Notes under the pieces: generated by a model
Seen by the model: the letters and a program-made list of their open reading frames with translations, nothing else
What the model was told of the DNA's origin: nothing
Database searches by the model: none
Shown here: in pieces, positions 1-8,769 of the stretch
How the letters are laid out: each line of letters begins with the position of its first letter
Numbering within the stretch: the first letter of the stretch is position 1
Assembly (NCBI RefSeq): GCF_034669705.1
Contig: NZ_JAXMOR010000021.1
Location: forward strand, 1-64,000
Length of the DNA: 64,000 nt
Reading direction: 5' to 3'
From: Marinovum sp034669705
GTDB taxonomy: Bacteria; Pseudomonadota; Alphaproteobacteria; Rhodobacterales; Rhodobacteraceae
Position numbers and translations under genes: made by a program

Positions 1-47
1 GGGCAAAGCCCCCCGGTTAAGGCTGGGGGTCCGGGGGGCCTTGCCCC
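1..47. repeat. Long imperfect inverted repeat at left edge
   Basis: Bases 1-16 are nearly the reverse complement of 31-46 (arms of about 15 pairs, 14-base loop). It lies 3' of trpS and could be a terminator-like hairpin or a dispersed palindrome, but no T-run follows on either strand within the visible bases. Confidence 0.5.
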
Positions 48-80
48 CCGGCCTGTCGACACGCGCAGGCGTGGCGAAAC

Positions 81-1115
81 TCAGCCCCTGACCATCCCGA
101 CGATCTCGTAGGTCCGCTCGAGGATCGGCGCCGCAATCGCCTGCGCCCGCCCGGCCCCCTGCGCCAGGATGCGGTCGATCTCGCCCACATCGCCCATCAG
201 CCGTGACATCTCTTCCGAGATCGGCGACAGCCGGGCCACCGCGAGGTCCGCCAGCATCGGCTTGAATTCAGAGAACTGCCGGCCGCCCACGTCCGAGAGC
301 ACCTGCGTCACGGTCTGATCGTTCAGCGCGGCGTAGATGTTGACCAGGTTGCGCGCCTCTGGCCGCTCTGCCAGGCCCTTATCCTCCGAGGGCAGCGCCT
401 CGGGATCGGTCTTGGCCTTGCGGATCTTTTTGGCAATCGTGTCGCCATCGTCGGTCAGGTTGATCCGGCTGGCATCCGAGGGGTCGCTCTTCGACATCTT
501 CTTCGTGCCATCGCGCAGGCTCATCACCCGCGTCGCGGTGCCCTCGATCACCGGTTCGGTGATCGGAAAGAAATCGACGCCGAAGTCGTTGTTGAACTTG
601 GCGGCGATGTCGCGGGTCAGCTCGAGATGCTGTTTCTGATCCTCGCCCACCGGCACATGGGTGGCGTGATAGGTCAGGATATCCGCCGCCATCAGCGCCG
701 GGTAGGCAAAGAGGCCGAGCGAGGCGTTCTCCTGGTTCTTGCCGGCCTTGTCCTTCCACTGAGTCATGCGCTTCATCCAGCCCATGCGCGCCACGCAGTT
801 GAAGATCCACGCCAGCTGGGCATGGGCCGAGACCTGCGACTGGTTGAACAGGATCGAGCGGTCCGGATCGACGCCAGAGGCGATGAAGCCCGCTGCCAAC
901 TCGCGGGTGGCCTGACGCAGATCGGCCGGGTCCTGCCAGACGGTGATCGCATGCATGTCGACCATGCAGAACAGCGACTCGACGCCATTGTCCTGGCTGT
1001 CGGCAAAGCGCTTGAGCGCGCCGAGGTAGTTGCCGAGATGCAGGTTCCCCGAGGGCTGGATCCCCGAAAAGACGCGCGGGGTGAAGGCAGATGGGGTTTG
1101 GACGCCCTCTGTCAT
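81..1115 (-). CDS. trpS: Tryptophanyl-tRNA synthetase
   Basis: Class I aminoacyl-tRNA synthetase that charges tRNA-Trp in the cytoplasm. The 344-residue protein has the usual family length. The HIGH-type signature (SGNLHLGNYLGA) lies near residue 22 and the KMSKS loop (KKMSKSDPSD) near residue 207, so both ATP-binding elements are intact. The ATG is followed by a short leader before the Rossmann strand VFSGIQP. It is divergent from the rhomboid-like gene. In related genomes I recall trpS next to murJ; here murJ is 40 kb away on the same strand. The product is unambiguous. Confidence 0.97.
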   Translation of the reverse strand: MTEGVQTPSAFTPRVFSGIQPSGNLHLGNYLGALKRFADSQDNGVESLFCMVDMHAITVWQDPADLRQATRELAAGFIASGVDPDRSILFNQSQVSAHAQLAWIFNCVARMGWMKRMTQWKDKAGKNQENASLGLFAYPALMAADILTYHATHVPVGEDQKQHLELTRDIAAKFNNDFGVDFFPITEPVIEGTATRVMSLRDGTKKMSKSDPSDASRINLTDDGDTIAKKIRKAKTDPEALPSEDKGLAERPEARNLVNIYAALNDQTVTQVLSDVGGRQFSEFKPMLADLAVARLSPISEEMSRLMGDVGEIDRILAQGAGRAQAIAAPILERTYEIVGMVRG

Positions 1116-1209
1116 GGCAGTTCTCCGTCTGGATTTCCGATCGTTCAGCGCTTACCCATGGCACCCGAGGCCGTCAAGCCGAAGGCCCGAAGCCATGTCA
1201 GGAGCGCCC

Positions 1210-1893
1210 ATGTCCGATCCGTTCTATCAACCGCCGATCAACCCGATGCCGCCGGCGATCACCGGGCTGTTTCTGGTGCTCATGGGGATCGAGCTGGCGT
1301 TTCAGGCCGGCGCGCAGGGCTTTGTCGGCGGGCCGCAGGCGGTGGGTTGGCGGCTGAACGCGGTGCAGGGCTTTGCCTTCTCCGGCGATATCTTCGACTG
1401 GATGCTGGCCAACGGGGTCTATCCGCCCGACCAGCTGCTGCGCTTTGTCAGCTACCCCTTCATTCAAGCCAATTTCACCCATGCGCTGTTTGTCGGCGTG
1501 ATGCTCCTGGCCTTGGGGAAATGGGTCGGCGAGGTGATGGGCGGCGCGCGGGTGATTGCGCTTTTCTTCTTTGCCTCGGTGGTGGGGGCCCTGGCCTACG
1601 GGCTGCTGCTCAACGATCCGGTGCCGCTGATCGGCGGCTTTCCCGGCGTCTATGGCATTATCGGCGGCTTTACCCTGCTGCTCTGGCGGCGCCTGGGTGA
1701 AGAGGGCGCGCCACAGGCCCGCGCCTTCTTTCTGATCGGGGGGCTTCTGGTGATCCGACTGGTGTTTGCCCTGCTTTACGGCAGCGATGCCACCTGGGCC
1801 GCGGATTTCGCCGGGTTCGGCGCCGGCTTCCTTCTGGCCGGTCTGCTGGCGCCGGGCGGCTGGCGGGCGATGCTGGCGCGAATCCGGCGCTAG
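1210..1893 (+). CDS. Rhomboid-fold membrane protein, catalytic residues missing
   Basis: A 227-residue polytopic membrane protein with about six hydrophobic segments and the layout of the rhomboid intramembrane protease family. The catalytic features are absent. The GxSG loop reads GGFPGVYG (Pro for Ser), the late TM6 histidine position reads AADFAGFGAG (Asp for His), and the TM2 HxxxN motif keeps His but lacks Asn (THALFVG). It is probably a non-proteolytic rhomboid-like protein. I chose the ATG at 1210 because AGGAG sits five bases upstream; an in-frame ATG at 1195 is the alternative. Function beyond the fold is unknown. Confidence 0.8.
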   Translation: MSDPFYQPPINPMPPAITGLFLVLMGIELAFQAGAQGFVGGPQAVGWRLNAVQGFAFSGDIFDWMLANGVYPPDQLLRFVSYPFIQANFTHALFVGVMLLALGKWVGEVMGGARVIALFFFASVVGALAYGLLLNDPVPLIGGFPGVYGIIGGFTLLLWRRLGEEGAPQARAFFLIGGLLVIRLVFALLYGSDATWAADFAGFGAGFLLAGLLAPGGWRAMLARIRR

Positions 1894-1897
1894 CGGC

Positions 1898-3037
1898 TCA
1901 CTTCGCCGCCGGCGCCGGGGCGACCTCCGCGACCGGCGGTGGCGAGGCTGCGCCTTCGCCGGGTACCTCGCCCTCGAACACGTCGAGCATCACCAGAAGG
2001 ATCGCCAGCATCGGGATCGCGACGATGGCGCCGATCGGCCCCCAGAGCCAGAGCCAGACCACCAGCGACACGAAGATCAGCAGCGGGTTGATGGCGATGT
2101 TCTTGCCGACCAGCGATGGGGTGACGAACTGCGCCTCGGCGAGGTTGAAGAACAGGTAGATCGCCGGCGGCACGATCACCATGACCCCGTCAAACGCCAG
2201 CAACCCGGCCAGCGAGAGGCCGATGGTCATCGCAATCGGGCCGATGTAGAGGATGTAGTTCAGCATCGCCGCCGCCAGCCCCCAGAGCACCGGTCCGGGC
2301 AGGCCGATCACCATCAGCGCGCCACCAAGCGCGGCGCCCATGCCGAAGTTGATCACCGAGATGGTCAGGAAATAGCGCGATACGACGCGTTCGGCGCGGG
2401 TAAAGCGGCGCATGATCTCGCGGGTGTCGGCGGACGAGCCGATCCGGCGCGACATGTAGATGTAGATGTTCTTGCGGGTGAACAGGAAGAAGAACAGCGC
2501 CCCGAAGAAGATCAGGAACTGCGCCAGGAACACCGGCGCCAGCAGGATCGCGCTGGTCAGGCTGGGCACCACCGTCTCGGCGTCACCCTCAGGCTTGCTG
2601 GTGCCGTCACCGCCGAGCGCCTGCTCGACCTCGCGGTTGACGTCCTCGAGCCCGCGGATCAGCCCGCGCATGTCCTCGATGAAGCCACGCAGCTCGAGCC
2701 GGATGCGCGGGATCTCCTCGGCCACGCGCCAGACCACGGGTTCGATCAGCAGGATCAGCACGCCGATGCCGCACATCCCGGCCAGCAGCACCAGCGCCGA
2801 GGCCAGACCGCTGGTCAGCCCGAGCTTCTCAAGCCCGTCGGTGACCGGCGCGAGCATGACGCCGGTGATGGTTGCAAGCGCCAGTGGCGCGAATATGTCG
2901 GCGCCCGCCTTGAGCGACGCGAACACCAGGATCGCGGCGATGACGATGACGGCGGACCGCAGGATGGGGTCGGGGTTTTTGTATCTATGAGCCACAGGGC
3001 AAGCAACGTCCCAAGAGCACGCCGGTTCCCGGCGCAA
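1898..3037 (-). CDS. AI-2E family (PerM-like) permease, copy 1
   Basis: About 379 residues with roughly eight hydrophobic segments in the AI-2E/PerM pattern: an N-terminal TM pair, a soluble region (about residues 120-170), and a C-terminal TM block containing the loop FVTPSLVGKNIAINPLL. The family is linked to export or small-molecule transport; the substrate is unknown. The ORF begins with TTG at 3037 (GGAG about 11 bases upstream), and a GTG at 2995 is also possible, so the start is uncertain. The C-terminal tail is rich in Pro/Ala. It ends four bases from the convergent rhomboid-like gene. Confidence 0.88.
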   Translation of the reverse strand: MRREPACSWDVACPVAHRYKNPDPILRSAVIVIAAILVFASLKAGADIFAPLALATITGVMLAPVTDGLEKLGLTSGLASALVLLAGMCGIGVLILLIEPVVWRVAEEIPRIRLELRGFIEDMRGLIRGLEDVNREVEQALGGDGTSKPEGDAETVVPSLTSAILLAPVFLAQFLIFFGALFFFLFTRKNIYIYMSRRIGSSADTREIMRRFTRAERVVSRYFLTISVINFGMGAALGGALMVIGLPGPVLWGLAAAMLNYILYIGPIAMTIGLSLAGLLAFDGVMVIVPPAIYLFFNLAEAQFVTPSLVGKNIAINPLLIFVSLVVWLWLWGPIGAIVAIPMLAILLVMLDVFEGEVPGEGAASPPPVAEVAPAPAAK

Positions 3038-3140
3038 CAGAAGATAAACTCCGTGACCCGGCCTTTTGTTTCAGACGGTCGCGGCACATTTCAGGCTCGC
3101 CACGGCCAGCCCCTTGCAATCGCTGTGCCTCCGGCGGCGC

Positions 3141-3872
3141 TCAGATCAGCGGGCGGGTGACCTGCGCCCGGTCGGATTCGAGCTGCGCCAGCTCGCAAAG
3201 CGCGGCGTAGTCGAGCACCTTGAGCCGACCGCCCTGCCAGCTGGCAAAGCCCAACTCGCGCAGGCGGGTCAGCATCTTGTTGGTATGAACGAGCGACAGC
3301 CCGAGCGCATCGGCGAGATCATGCTGCTTGTAGGGCAGGGGCATCTCGTTGTCCTTTACCAGGCCCTGGGCGGTGCCCCGCTCATAGAGCCGCACGAAGG
3401 CGCGGGCGATGCGCTCGAGTCCGCTCATCCGGCCGATGATCGCCAGGCTCTCGCCCAGCAGGTGCTCCTCGACGGCGGCGATCCAGGTCAGGTCGAAGGC
3501 GCGGTCGGGGTGGCCTTCGAACAGCGACCAGAGCGATTTGCGGTCGAAGACGCAGAGCCGCATCGGCGTCGTCGCCTCGACCGAATGCTGCATTTCCGAC
3601 ATCACCCCGGCCTGCAAGCCGAGGAAATCGCCGGGAAAGACGAAGTTGATCACCTGCCGCTCGCCGGTGGGCAGGGTCTTGTAGCGCAGCCCCATGCCCT
3701 CGAGCACGGTAAACAGTTGCGGGCTGTTCGAGCCTTCCATCATCAGCGTGGCGCCTCCGGTGATGGCAAGCTCGCCGGACTTGAAGGTCTCCATGAAGGA
3801 GATCTCGGCTTCGGTCAGCGGGTCGAAGATCGGCCACTTCCGCAGCGGGCAGGTTCGGCAATCGGTGGCCAT
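3141..3872 (-). CDS. Crp/Fnr family transcriptional regulator
   Basis: A 243-residue cytoplasmic DNA-binding protein with an N-terminal cyclic-nucleotide-binding-like beta-roll (about 20-140) and a C-terminal winged helix whose recognition region is KQHDLADALGLSLVHTNKML (about 188-207). Cys5 and Cys8 form a short CRTC motif, with one more Cys at 107. The four-cysteine cluster of oxygen-sensing FNR is not complete, so I do not call it FnrL. The ligand is unknown. It is divergent from the receiver-like gene at 3960, with 87 bases between the two starts. Confidence 0.9.
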   Translation of the reverse strand: MATDCRTCPLRKWPIFDPLTEAEISFMETFKSGELAITGGATLMMEGSNSPQLFTVLEGMGLRYKTLPTGERQVINFVFPGDFLGLQAGVMSEMQHSVEATTPMRLCVFDRKSLWSLFEGHPDRAFDLTWIAAVEEHLLGESLAIIGRMSGLERIARAFVRLYERGTAQGLVKDNEMPLPYKQHDLADALGLSLVHTNKMLTRLRELGFASWQGGRLKVLDYAALCELAQLESDRAQVTRPLI

Positions 3873-3959
3873 GGCAGGAAACCTCGTCTCGATATGTCAT
3901 ACTTTAATGCAGGGATGGCCGGCACAACTCAATATGCATTCATGAGTAGAGGGGAATCG

Positions 3960-4376
3960 ATGAAAGACGGAGCCGAGTTCATGGCCCGGACCTTCAAGGG
4001 TGCCGATCCGGTGATCCTTGTGCTGGAACGGGATCCGCTGATTGCCGAGGATATCGTCGGCTCGATCGGCGCTGTCTGCGAATGCCGCGTTGTTCACGCC
4101 AGCCACTTGTCGGATTTTCTGGCAAAGCTGGTGCACGAGGCCCATGTCGTGGCCGCTTTTCTTGAAATGCGCCTGTCGAAGGTGCTGGAAAGCGGGCTTG
4201 ACGGAATCCTGGCCCAGAGGGGTGCGGGCATCGTCCTGACCGTCGGTGAGGACGATGAGCAACAGGCACAGGAGAGGGGCTGGGGGATGCTTGTCCGGCC
4301 CTTCTCCGACCAGATGATCGGCAACGCGCTGTTTTCGGTGGCGCGGCCCGACGTGGGCTGCCTCAGGCTTCCCTGA
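3960..4376 (+). CDS. Degenerate receiver-domain protein (Asp to Glu)
   Basis: A 138-residue protein resembling a single response-regulator receiver. The beta1 strand VILVLERDPLIAEDI carries the acidic pair. The strand that normally ends in the phosphorylated Asp reads AAFLEMRL, placing Glu69 there. The conserved Lys-Pro reads VRPF, so Lys is Arg. It probably cannot be phosphorylated normally and may mimic the active state. I chose ATG 3960 because AGGGGA lies about six bases upstream; ATGs further upstream are in frame. Its end overlaps the convergent CheB-CheR kinase gene by 14 bases. Confidence 0.65.
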   Translation: MKDGAEFMARTFKGADPVILVLERDPLIAEDIVGSIGAVCECRVVHASHLSDFLAKLVHEAHVVAAFLEMRLSKVLESGLDGILAQRGAGIVLTVGEDDEQQAQERGWGMLVRPFSDQMIGNALFSVARPDVGCLRLP

Positions 4377-7300
4377 GCGTGCAGCGGATGGTGTAGCCCA
4401 GGGTGTCTGTGCCGATCTCGCGGTCGATCTCGAAATGCGCCTGCATCGAGATCGCCTCGATCAGCTTGGACCCGGTGCCGCGGTGAATGTGTTCCGGATC
4501 GAGAACGGCGCCGTATTCCTGCCAGTTGATCACACAGCCCGGCTGCGTCGGGTCGGGACCAGAGCCGATGGTAATCTCGATCCGGCCGTCGTCGCCGCTC
4601 AGACCGCCGTGCTTGACCGCATTGGTCACCAGCTCGTGGATGATCATCGAGATGTCGATCGCCTGGTTGGGATCGAGTGGCGAGGTGCAATTGCCGGAAA
4701 TCGCGATCCGTTCGCTGTCGTAGGGCGCGCATTGCACCTCGACCAGCTCGTTCAGGGCGACATTGCCGTCGTTGCGCCGGAAATTGAGGTCATGCGCCAG
4801 GGCCAGCGCCTGGAACCGCTCGGTGATGGTGCGGGCGACCGTCGGATCGGTGCGCGCCTCGCGCAGCGACAGCGAGGCCACCGATTGCACCGTCGCCAGC
4901 ATGTTCTTGACCCGGTGCCGCAGCTCTTCGAGCAGCAGCTGTTTCTGCAGGTCCGTGGCATCGCGGCGCAGCGCCGCCGCCAGCAGATAGGCCACCGATT
5001 GCGCAAGGTTGATCTCGTCCTGAACGAAATCGCGCCGGTGGGTGGCAAAGAGCGACAAGACGCCAAAGGGTTCGCGTCCGGTGCCGATCAGCACGCTGAC
5101 GCCGCTGACCGCGCCGGCCTGCTGCAACAGCGGCGACGGGGTGAACCGGCTGTCGCGCGCCAAGTCAGAGACCACCACCGGCTCGCTCTGGCCAAGGGCA
5201 AAGCCGGCCAGCCCGTCGGGGTCCGCCGGCACCCGTGTGCCGTCCGCGGCCGCGAGCCCCTGCGCCGCCGCCAGATCGAGGGCGTCGCCGTCGGGGCGCA
5301 GCAGCAGCACCTCGGCCAGCTCGACGCCGGTCACCTCGGTCAGCCGCGCCGGCGCCCCGTCGATCAGCGACCGGGCCTGCACCCCGGCCAGGCTCTTGCG
5401 GCCGATCTCGGCGACATAGCGGTTGTAGCGCTCGCGGTTCTCGGTGGCCTCCTGGGCGCTCACCAGGTCGGTGATGTCGTTGATGATGCCCACGACGCGC
5501 AGGATGTTGCGGCCGGCATCGAACACCGGCGCGGCCGACATCAGCATGTCGAATTCGGTGCCATCGGCGCCGACATAGCGGGCGCGGAAATCCTGCACCG
5601 GCGCGCCGGTCCGCCAGACCGTCTCGAGCGGCAGGTCGCGCGGGGCCACCTTCTCGCCGGCCCGCAACACCACGCTGCCTTGGTCAAGCAGCCCGGTGGC
5701 CTCGGTCTTGTCGCCGAGGTTGAGCAGCCTTGCGGCAAACCGGTTGACCTTGATGCACCGGCAGTCGGGTTCATCGGCAAAGACGATGCCGATCGGCACC
5801 AGATCGAGCAGCGCGGTCAGGTCGGCCACCCGGTGCTCGAGCCGGTGGTTGAGCGCATCGGCAAGCTCTTGCGCGTCGCGCAGCGGGGTGACGTCGGAAA
5901 AGGTGGCGACAGTGCCGTCGACCACGTTGCCGGGCGAGCGATAGGGGGTCAGCCGCATGATGAACGACCGTTTGCCGGAACTGAGCTGCACCTGACGCTC
6001 CACCGGCTGCAGGGTGCGCAGCACGCTGTCGACCTCGGCGGCGATATCGACCTCGGCCACCCGCGAGGTGATGTCGGCGATCGGCCGACCGATGTCATGG
6101 GTCAGCAGGTGAAACAGCTCCTGCGCGGCGGGGGTAAACCGGCGCACCCGGGCGTGGCGGTCAAGAAACAGCGTCGCGACATCGGTGCTCTGCAGGAAAT
6201 TCTCGAGGTCGGCGTTCAGCTTGGCCAGCTCGTCGACCTTGTGCGAGAGTTCCACGTTGACCGTCTCGAGCTCTTCGTTGACCGATTGCAGCTCTTCCTT
6301 CGAGGTCACCAGCTCCTCGTTCGAGCTCTGCAGCTCCTCGTTCATCGACATCAGCTCTTCGTTGGCCGATTTCAGCTCCTCGTTCGAGGATTCAAGCTCT
6401 TCGGTGGTGGTCTGCAGATATTCACGGGCCGAGCGCAACTCGGCCTCCATCGCTTCGATGTCGGCGGTGTCGCGCAGGATCTGCTCGCTGGGATTGGGCA
6501 TCTCGCCGGCGGGGCCCAGGTCTTCGAAGGTGATCAGGTAGGTCAGCTTGCCGCGCCCATCCTCGTCGAGCGGCCGCACGGTGAGCCTGAGCCGCCGGCG
6601 GCCGGTCTCGGTGTCATGAAAGACCATGTCGCGCGTGGCCGGGGCCTTCTCCGAGATCACCCGGTGCCAAAGCGCCCGCAGGTCCATCCGCAGCGCCGGG
6701 GCGATCAGGTTGACCAGTTCGAGCGAAGGCGTCCCCGATTGCAGCCTGAGATACCGCCCGACCGGGCCGCCGGAATACAGCATCTCGCGGTTGGCCCCGG
6801 CGATGATATAGCCCGGCCCGACCTCTTCGAGCAGCAGTTTCTGCGCCTTGGTGACCATGTCGTCGCGCGCCGCGGACCCCTGCTGCGGCGGCGTGCGCTG
6901 GGCCTGCGTCGGCTCGCCGGTCAGCGCCATCAGCGGAAACCGCGGCGCATTGCCCTCATCCTCGCAGTAGCGGAACAGCCGCCATTTCTTGTCGATCGGC
7001 GCGAACAGCGGTTCGTGGCCGGTGATGCTCTCTGAGGGGCCGAGCATCAGCAGCCCGTCAGGGCGCAGCGCGTAGTGAAACACCGGGATCAGCTTGGCCT
7101 GCATCTCGGCCTTGAGATAGATCAGCAGGTTCCGGCAGGACAGCAGGTCGAGCCGGCTGAACGGCGGGTCCTTGATCACGCTCTGCACCGAAAAGATGCA
7201 GAGCTCGCGGATCTCGTCGCTGACCTGGTATTCCGGGCCGCGCTTGCGGAAGTAGCGCTCGAGGTAGCCCTCTGGCAGGTAGCCGGCGACGCTTTCGGGA

Positions 7301-8400
7301 TAGATGCCGCGACGCGCCAGATCGAGGGCGTTCTCGTCGATGTCGGTGGCAAAGATCTGGATCCGCTGGGCGCTCTGGGCGGCGTCGATCCTGTCGCGCA
7401 GCAGCATGGCGATGGAATAAGCCTCCTCGCCGGTGGCACAACCCGGCACCCAGACCCGGATCGTCTCGCCCGGGGCCTTGGTGGCGAGCATCTGGTCAAT
7501 CGCCGTCTCCAGCGCGCGAAAGGCATCGCGGTCGCGAAAGAAGGCGGTCACGCTGATCAGCAGGTCGCGGAACAGGTTGCGGGCCTCGGCCGGGTCGTCG
7601 CGCAGCCGGCCAGCATATTGCTCGGCCGAGGCCATGTCGAGCACATGCATCCGCCGGTTGACCCGGCGCAGCAGCGTCGGCTCCTTGTAATGGCGGAAGT
7701 CATGGCCGGTGGCGAGCCTGAGATACTGGCAGATCCGCGCCAGCGTCTGCTGCAGGTTGGGCGCGTCGCGCACCGCCCGGTCGATGCCTTCCCTGAGGGC
7801 GGCGAGATGGGCGACGATGGCCGCGCCGATCGCCTCGGCCGGCAGCACCTGGTCGGTCAGCCCGGTCGAGATCGCGCTGCGCGGCATGCTGTCATAACTG
7901 GCCTCTTCGGGGTCCTGGGCGATGACGAAGCCGCCTGCCTTCTTCAGTTCTCGCACGCCGCCGGTGCCGTCGCTGCCGGCGCCCGAGAGGATCACGCCAA
8001 CGCCGTGATCGGCGCGCTCGCGGGCGACGCTGGCGAGGAAGGTATCGATCGGCGCACGCTGCGGCCGGGGCGGCGCCGGCTGTTCCACCCGCAGCACGTC
8101 GCCATCAAGCAGCAGGGTCGCGTTTTCCGGGATCACCACGATCCGGTCGGCCTCGACGGCCATGCCATCCTCGGCCTGGATCACCGGCAGGGTGGCGACC
8201 CGCGCCAGCAGTTCCGCCAGCAGGCTCTTGTGATCGGGGTCGAGGTGCTGGACGACGACGACGCAGGCCCCAGGCCGCTCGGGCAGATGCGCCAACAGGG
8301 ATTTGAGCGCCTCCAGCCCGCCAGCCGAGGCGCCTATTGCCACGACCGGAACATGCTGCGCTTTGATGGGTCCGTCGCTGCTGCTGCCGGTCGGTGTCAT
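4363..8400 (-). CDS. CheB-CheR-PAS-GAF-HWE hybrid sensor histidine kinase
   Basis: A 1345-residue multidomain signalling protein. The CheB methylesterase domain (about 15-200) has Ser25 in GASAGG, His52 in QHLDPDH and Asp in GAGSDGTGG. The CheR methyltransferase domain (about 215-480) has the SAM loop CATGEEAYSIAML. A long heptad coiled coil of repeated Glu-Glu-Leu units covers about 660-730, followed by PAS-like segments and a GAF-like segment. The C-terminal HWE kinase has His1162 in RHRVKNM, HELVTNAVKHGG and the WxE signature in NWQEYG. No other chemotaxis genes are nearby, so the CheB/CheR part probably acts in cis or in stress signalling. An EcfG-like promoter lies 64 bases upstream. Confidence 0.93.
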   Translation of the reverse strand: MTPTGSSSDGPIKAQHVPVVAIGASAGGLEALKSLLAHLPERPGACVVVVQHLDPDHKSLLAELLARVATLPVIQAEDGMAVEADRIVVIPENATLLLDGDVLRVEQPAPPRPQRAPIDTFLASVARERADHGVGVILSGAGSDGTGGVRELKKAGGFVIAQDPEEASYDSMPRSAISTGLTDQVLPAEAIGAAIVAHLAALREGIDRAVRDAPNLQQTLARICQYLRLATGHDFRHYKEPTLLRRVNRRMHVLDMASAEQYAGRLRDDPAEARNLFRDLLISVTAFFRDRDAFRALETAIDQMLATKAPGETIRVWVPGCATGEEAYSIAMLLRDRIDAAQSAQRIQIFATDIDENALDLARRGIYPESVAGYLPEGYLERYFRKRGPEYQVSDEIRELCIFSVQSVIKDPPFSRLDLLSCRNLLIYLKAEMQAKLIPVFHYALRPDGLLMLGPSESITGHEPLFAPIDKKWRLFRYCEDEGNAPRFPLMALTGEPTQAQRTPPQQGSAARDDMVTKAQKLLLEEVGPGYIIAGANREMLYSGGPVGRYLRLQSGTPSLELVNLIAPALRMDLRALWHRVISEKAPATRDMVFHDTETGRRRLRLTVRPLDEDGRGKLTYLITFEDLGPAGEMPNPSEQILRDTADIEAMEAELRSAREYLQTTTEELESSNEELKSANEELMSMNEELQSSNEELVTSKEELQSVNEELETVNVELSHKVDELAKLNADLENFLQSTDVATLFLDRHARVRRFTPAAQELFHLLTHDIGRPIADITSRVAEVDIAAEVDSVLRTLQPVERQVQLSSGKRSFIMRLTPYRSPGNVVDGTVATFSDVTPLRDAQELADALNHRLEHRVADLTALLDLVPIGIVFADEPDCRCIKVNRFAARLLNLGDKTEATGLLDQGSVVLRAGEKVAPRDLPLETVWRTGAPVQDFRARYVGADGTEFDMLMSAAPVFDAGRNILRVVGIINDITDLVSAQEATENRERYNRYVAEIGRKSLAGVQARSLIDGAPARLTEVTGVELAEVLLLRPDGDALDLAAAQGLAAADGTRVPADPDGLAGFALGQSEPVVVSDLARDSRFTPSPLLQQAGAVSGVSVLIGTGREPFGVLSLFATHRRDFVQDEINLAQSVAYLLAAALRRDATDLQKQLLLEELRHRVKNMLATVQSVASLSLREARTDPTVARTITERFQALALAHDLNFRRNDGNVALNELVEVQCAPYDSERIAISGNCTSPLDPNQAIDISMIIHELVTNAVKHGGLSGDDGRIEITIGSGPDPTQPGCVINWQEYGAVLDPEHIHRGTGSKLIEAISMQAHFEIDREIGTDTLGYTIRCTLREA

Positions 8401-8463
8401 ATACCCTCTCTGTTTCCCTCAGGCGCAAGCGTAGCTGAGGCCCTTGCCGATTGACTAGCGAAA

Positions 8464-8488
8464 AACCCCGCGGAACCGAAATCGTTCC
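8464..8488 (-). promoter_or_regulatory. EcfG-type promoter for the hybrid kinase
   Basis: On the minus strand GGAAC (8488-8484), 16-base spacer, GGTT (8467-8464). It lies 64 bases before the kinase ATG and overlaps the plus-strand promoter. Confidence 0.5.
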
Positions 8489-8496
8489 AGAGCGTT
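8472..8496 (+). promoter_or_regulatory. EcfG-type promoter facing the receiver gene
   Basis: GGAAC (8472-8476), 16-base spacer, CGTT (8493-8496). This is a full consensus match, and it implies a leader of about 260 bases before the receiver gene at 8770. Confidence 0.7.
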
Positions 8497-8769
8497 GCGC
8501 GATCATGCAAAGGGCATTTCTTGAGCGCTGCCGGACCATTAGCCTGGACGGCGCGTCATGGCGCTGGTGGGCTGGGGCATTCGTGCTGGACGGCCTGTGC
8601 GCAACACGGCAGCCGCCGCGCCGGACGATCGGTGACGCCGGGGGCGGCCGGATCGCGCACCCCGGGCGCTGTTCGGCCCCGGTGCCAAAGTTAAAGCCAG
8701 AGACGCAGGCGGAGCCATTGACCGGCGACTTCCTGTCACGTACCGATAATTCCACTGCGGAGGGCGCGC

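Larger units (their letters stand above)
8401..8769. other. Intergenic region with two overlapping divergent EcfG-type promoters
   Basis: This 369-base gap between the hybrid kinase and the receiver gene carries the promoter pair at 8464-8496. Bases 8500-8769 form a 260-base leader ahead of the receiver gene. One open frame from 8505 runs through it, but it has no family resemblance and overlaps the receiver gene, so I do not call it. I see no terminator or RNA element in the remainder. Confidence 0.5.

Noticed and set aside
3141..3872. Oxygen-sensing FNR/FnrL
   Set aside because: Only Cys5, Cys8 and Cys107 are in plausible positions; the four-Cys cluster is incomplete.
4435..7035. 866-codon open frame on the plus strand
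   Set aside because: Shadow of the hybrid kinase; no domain, biased composition typical of antisense in GC-rich DNA.
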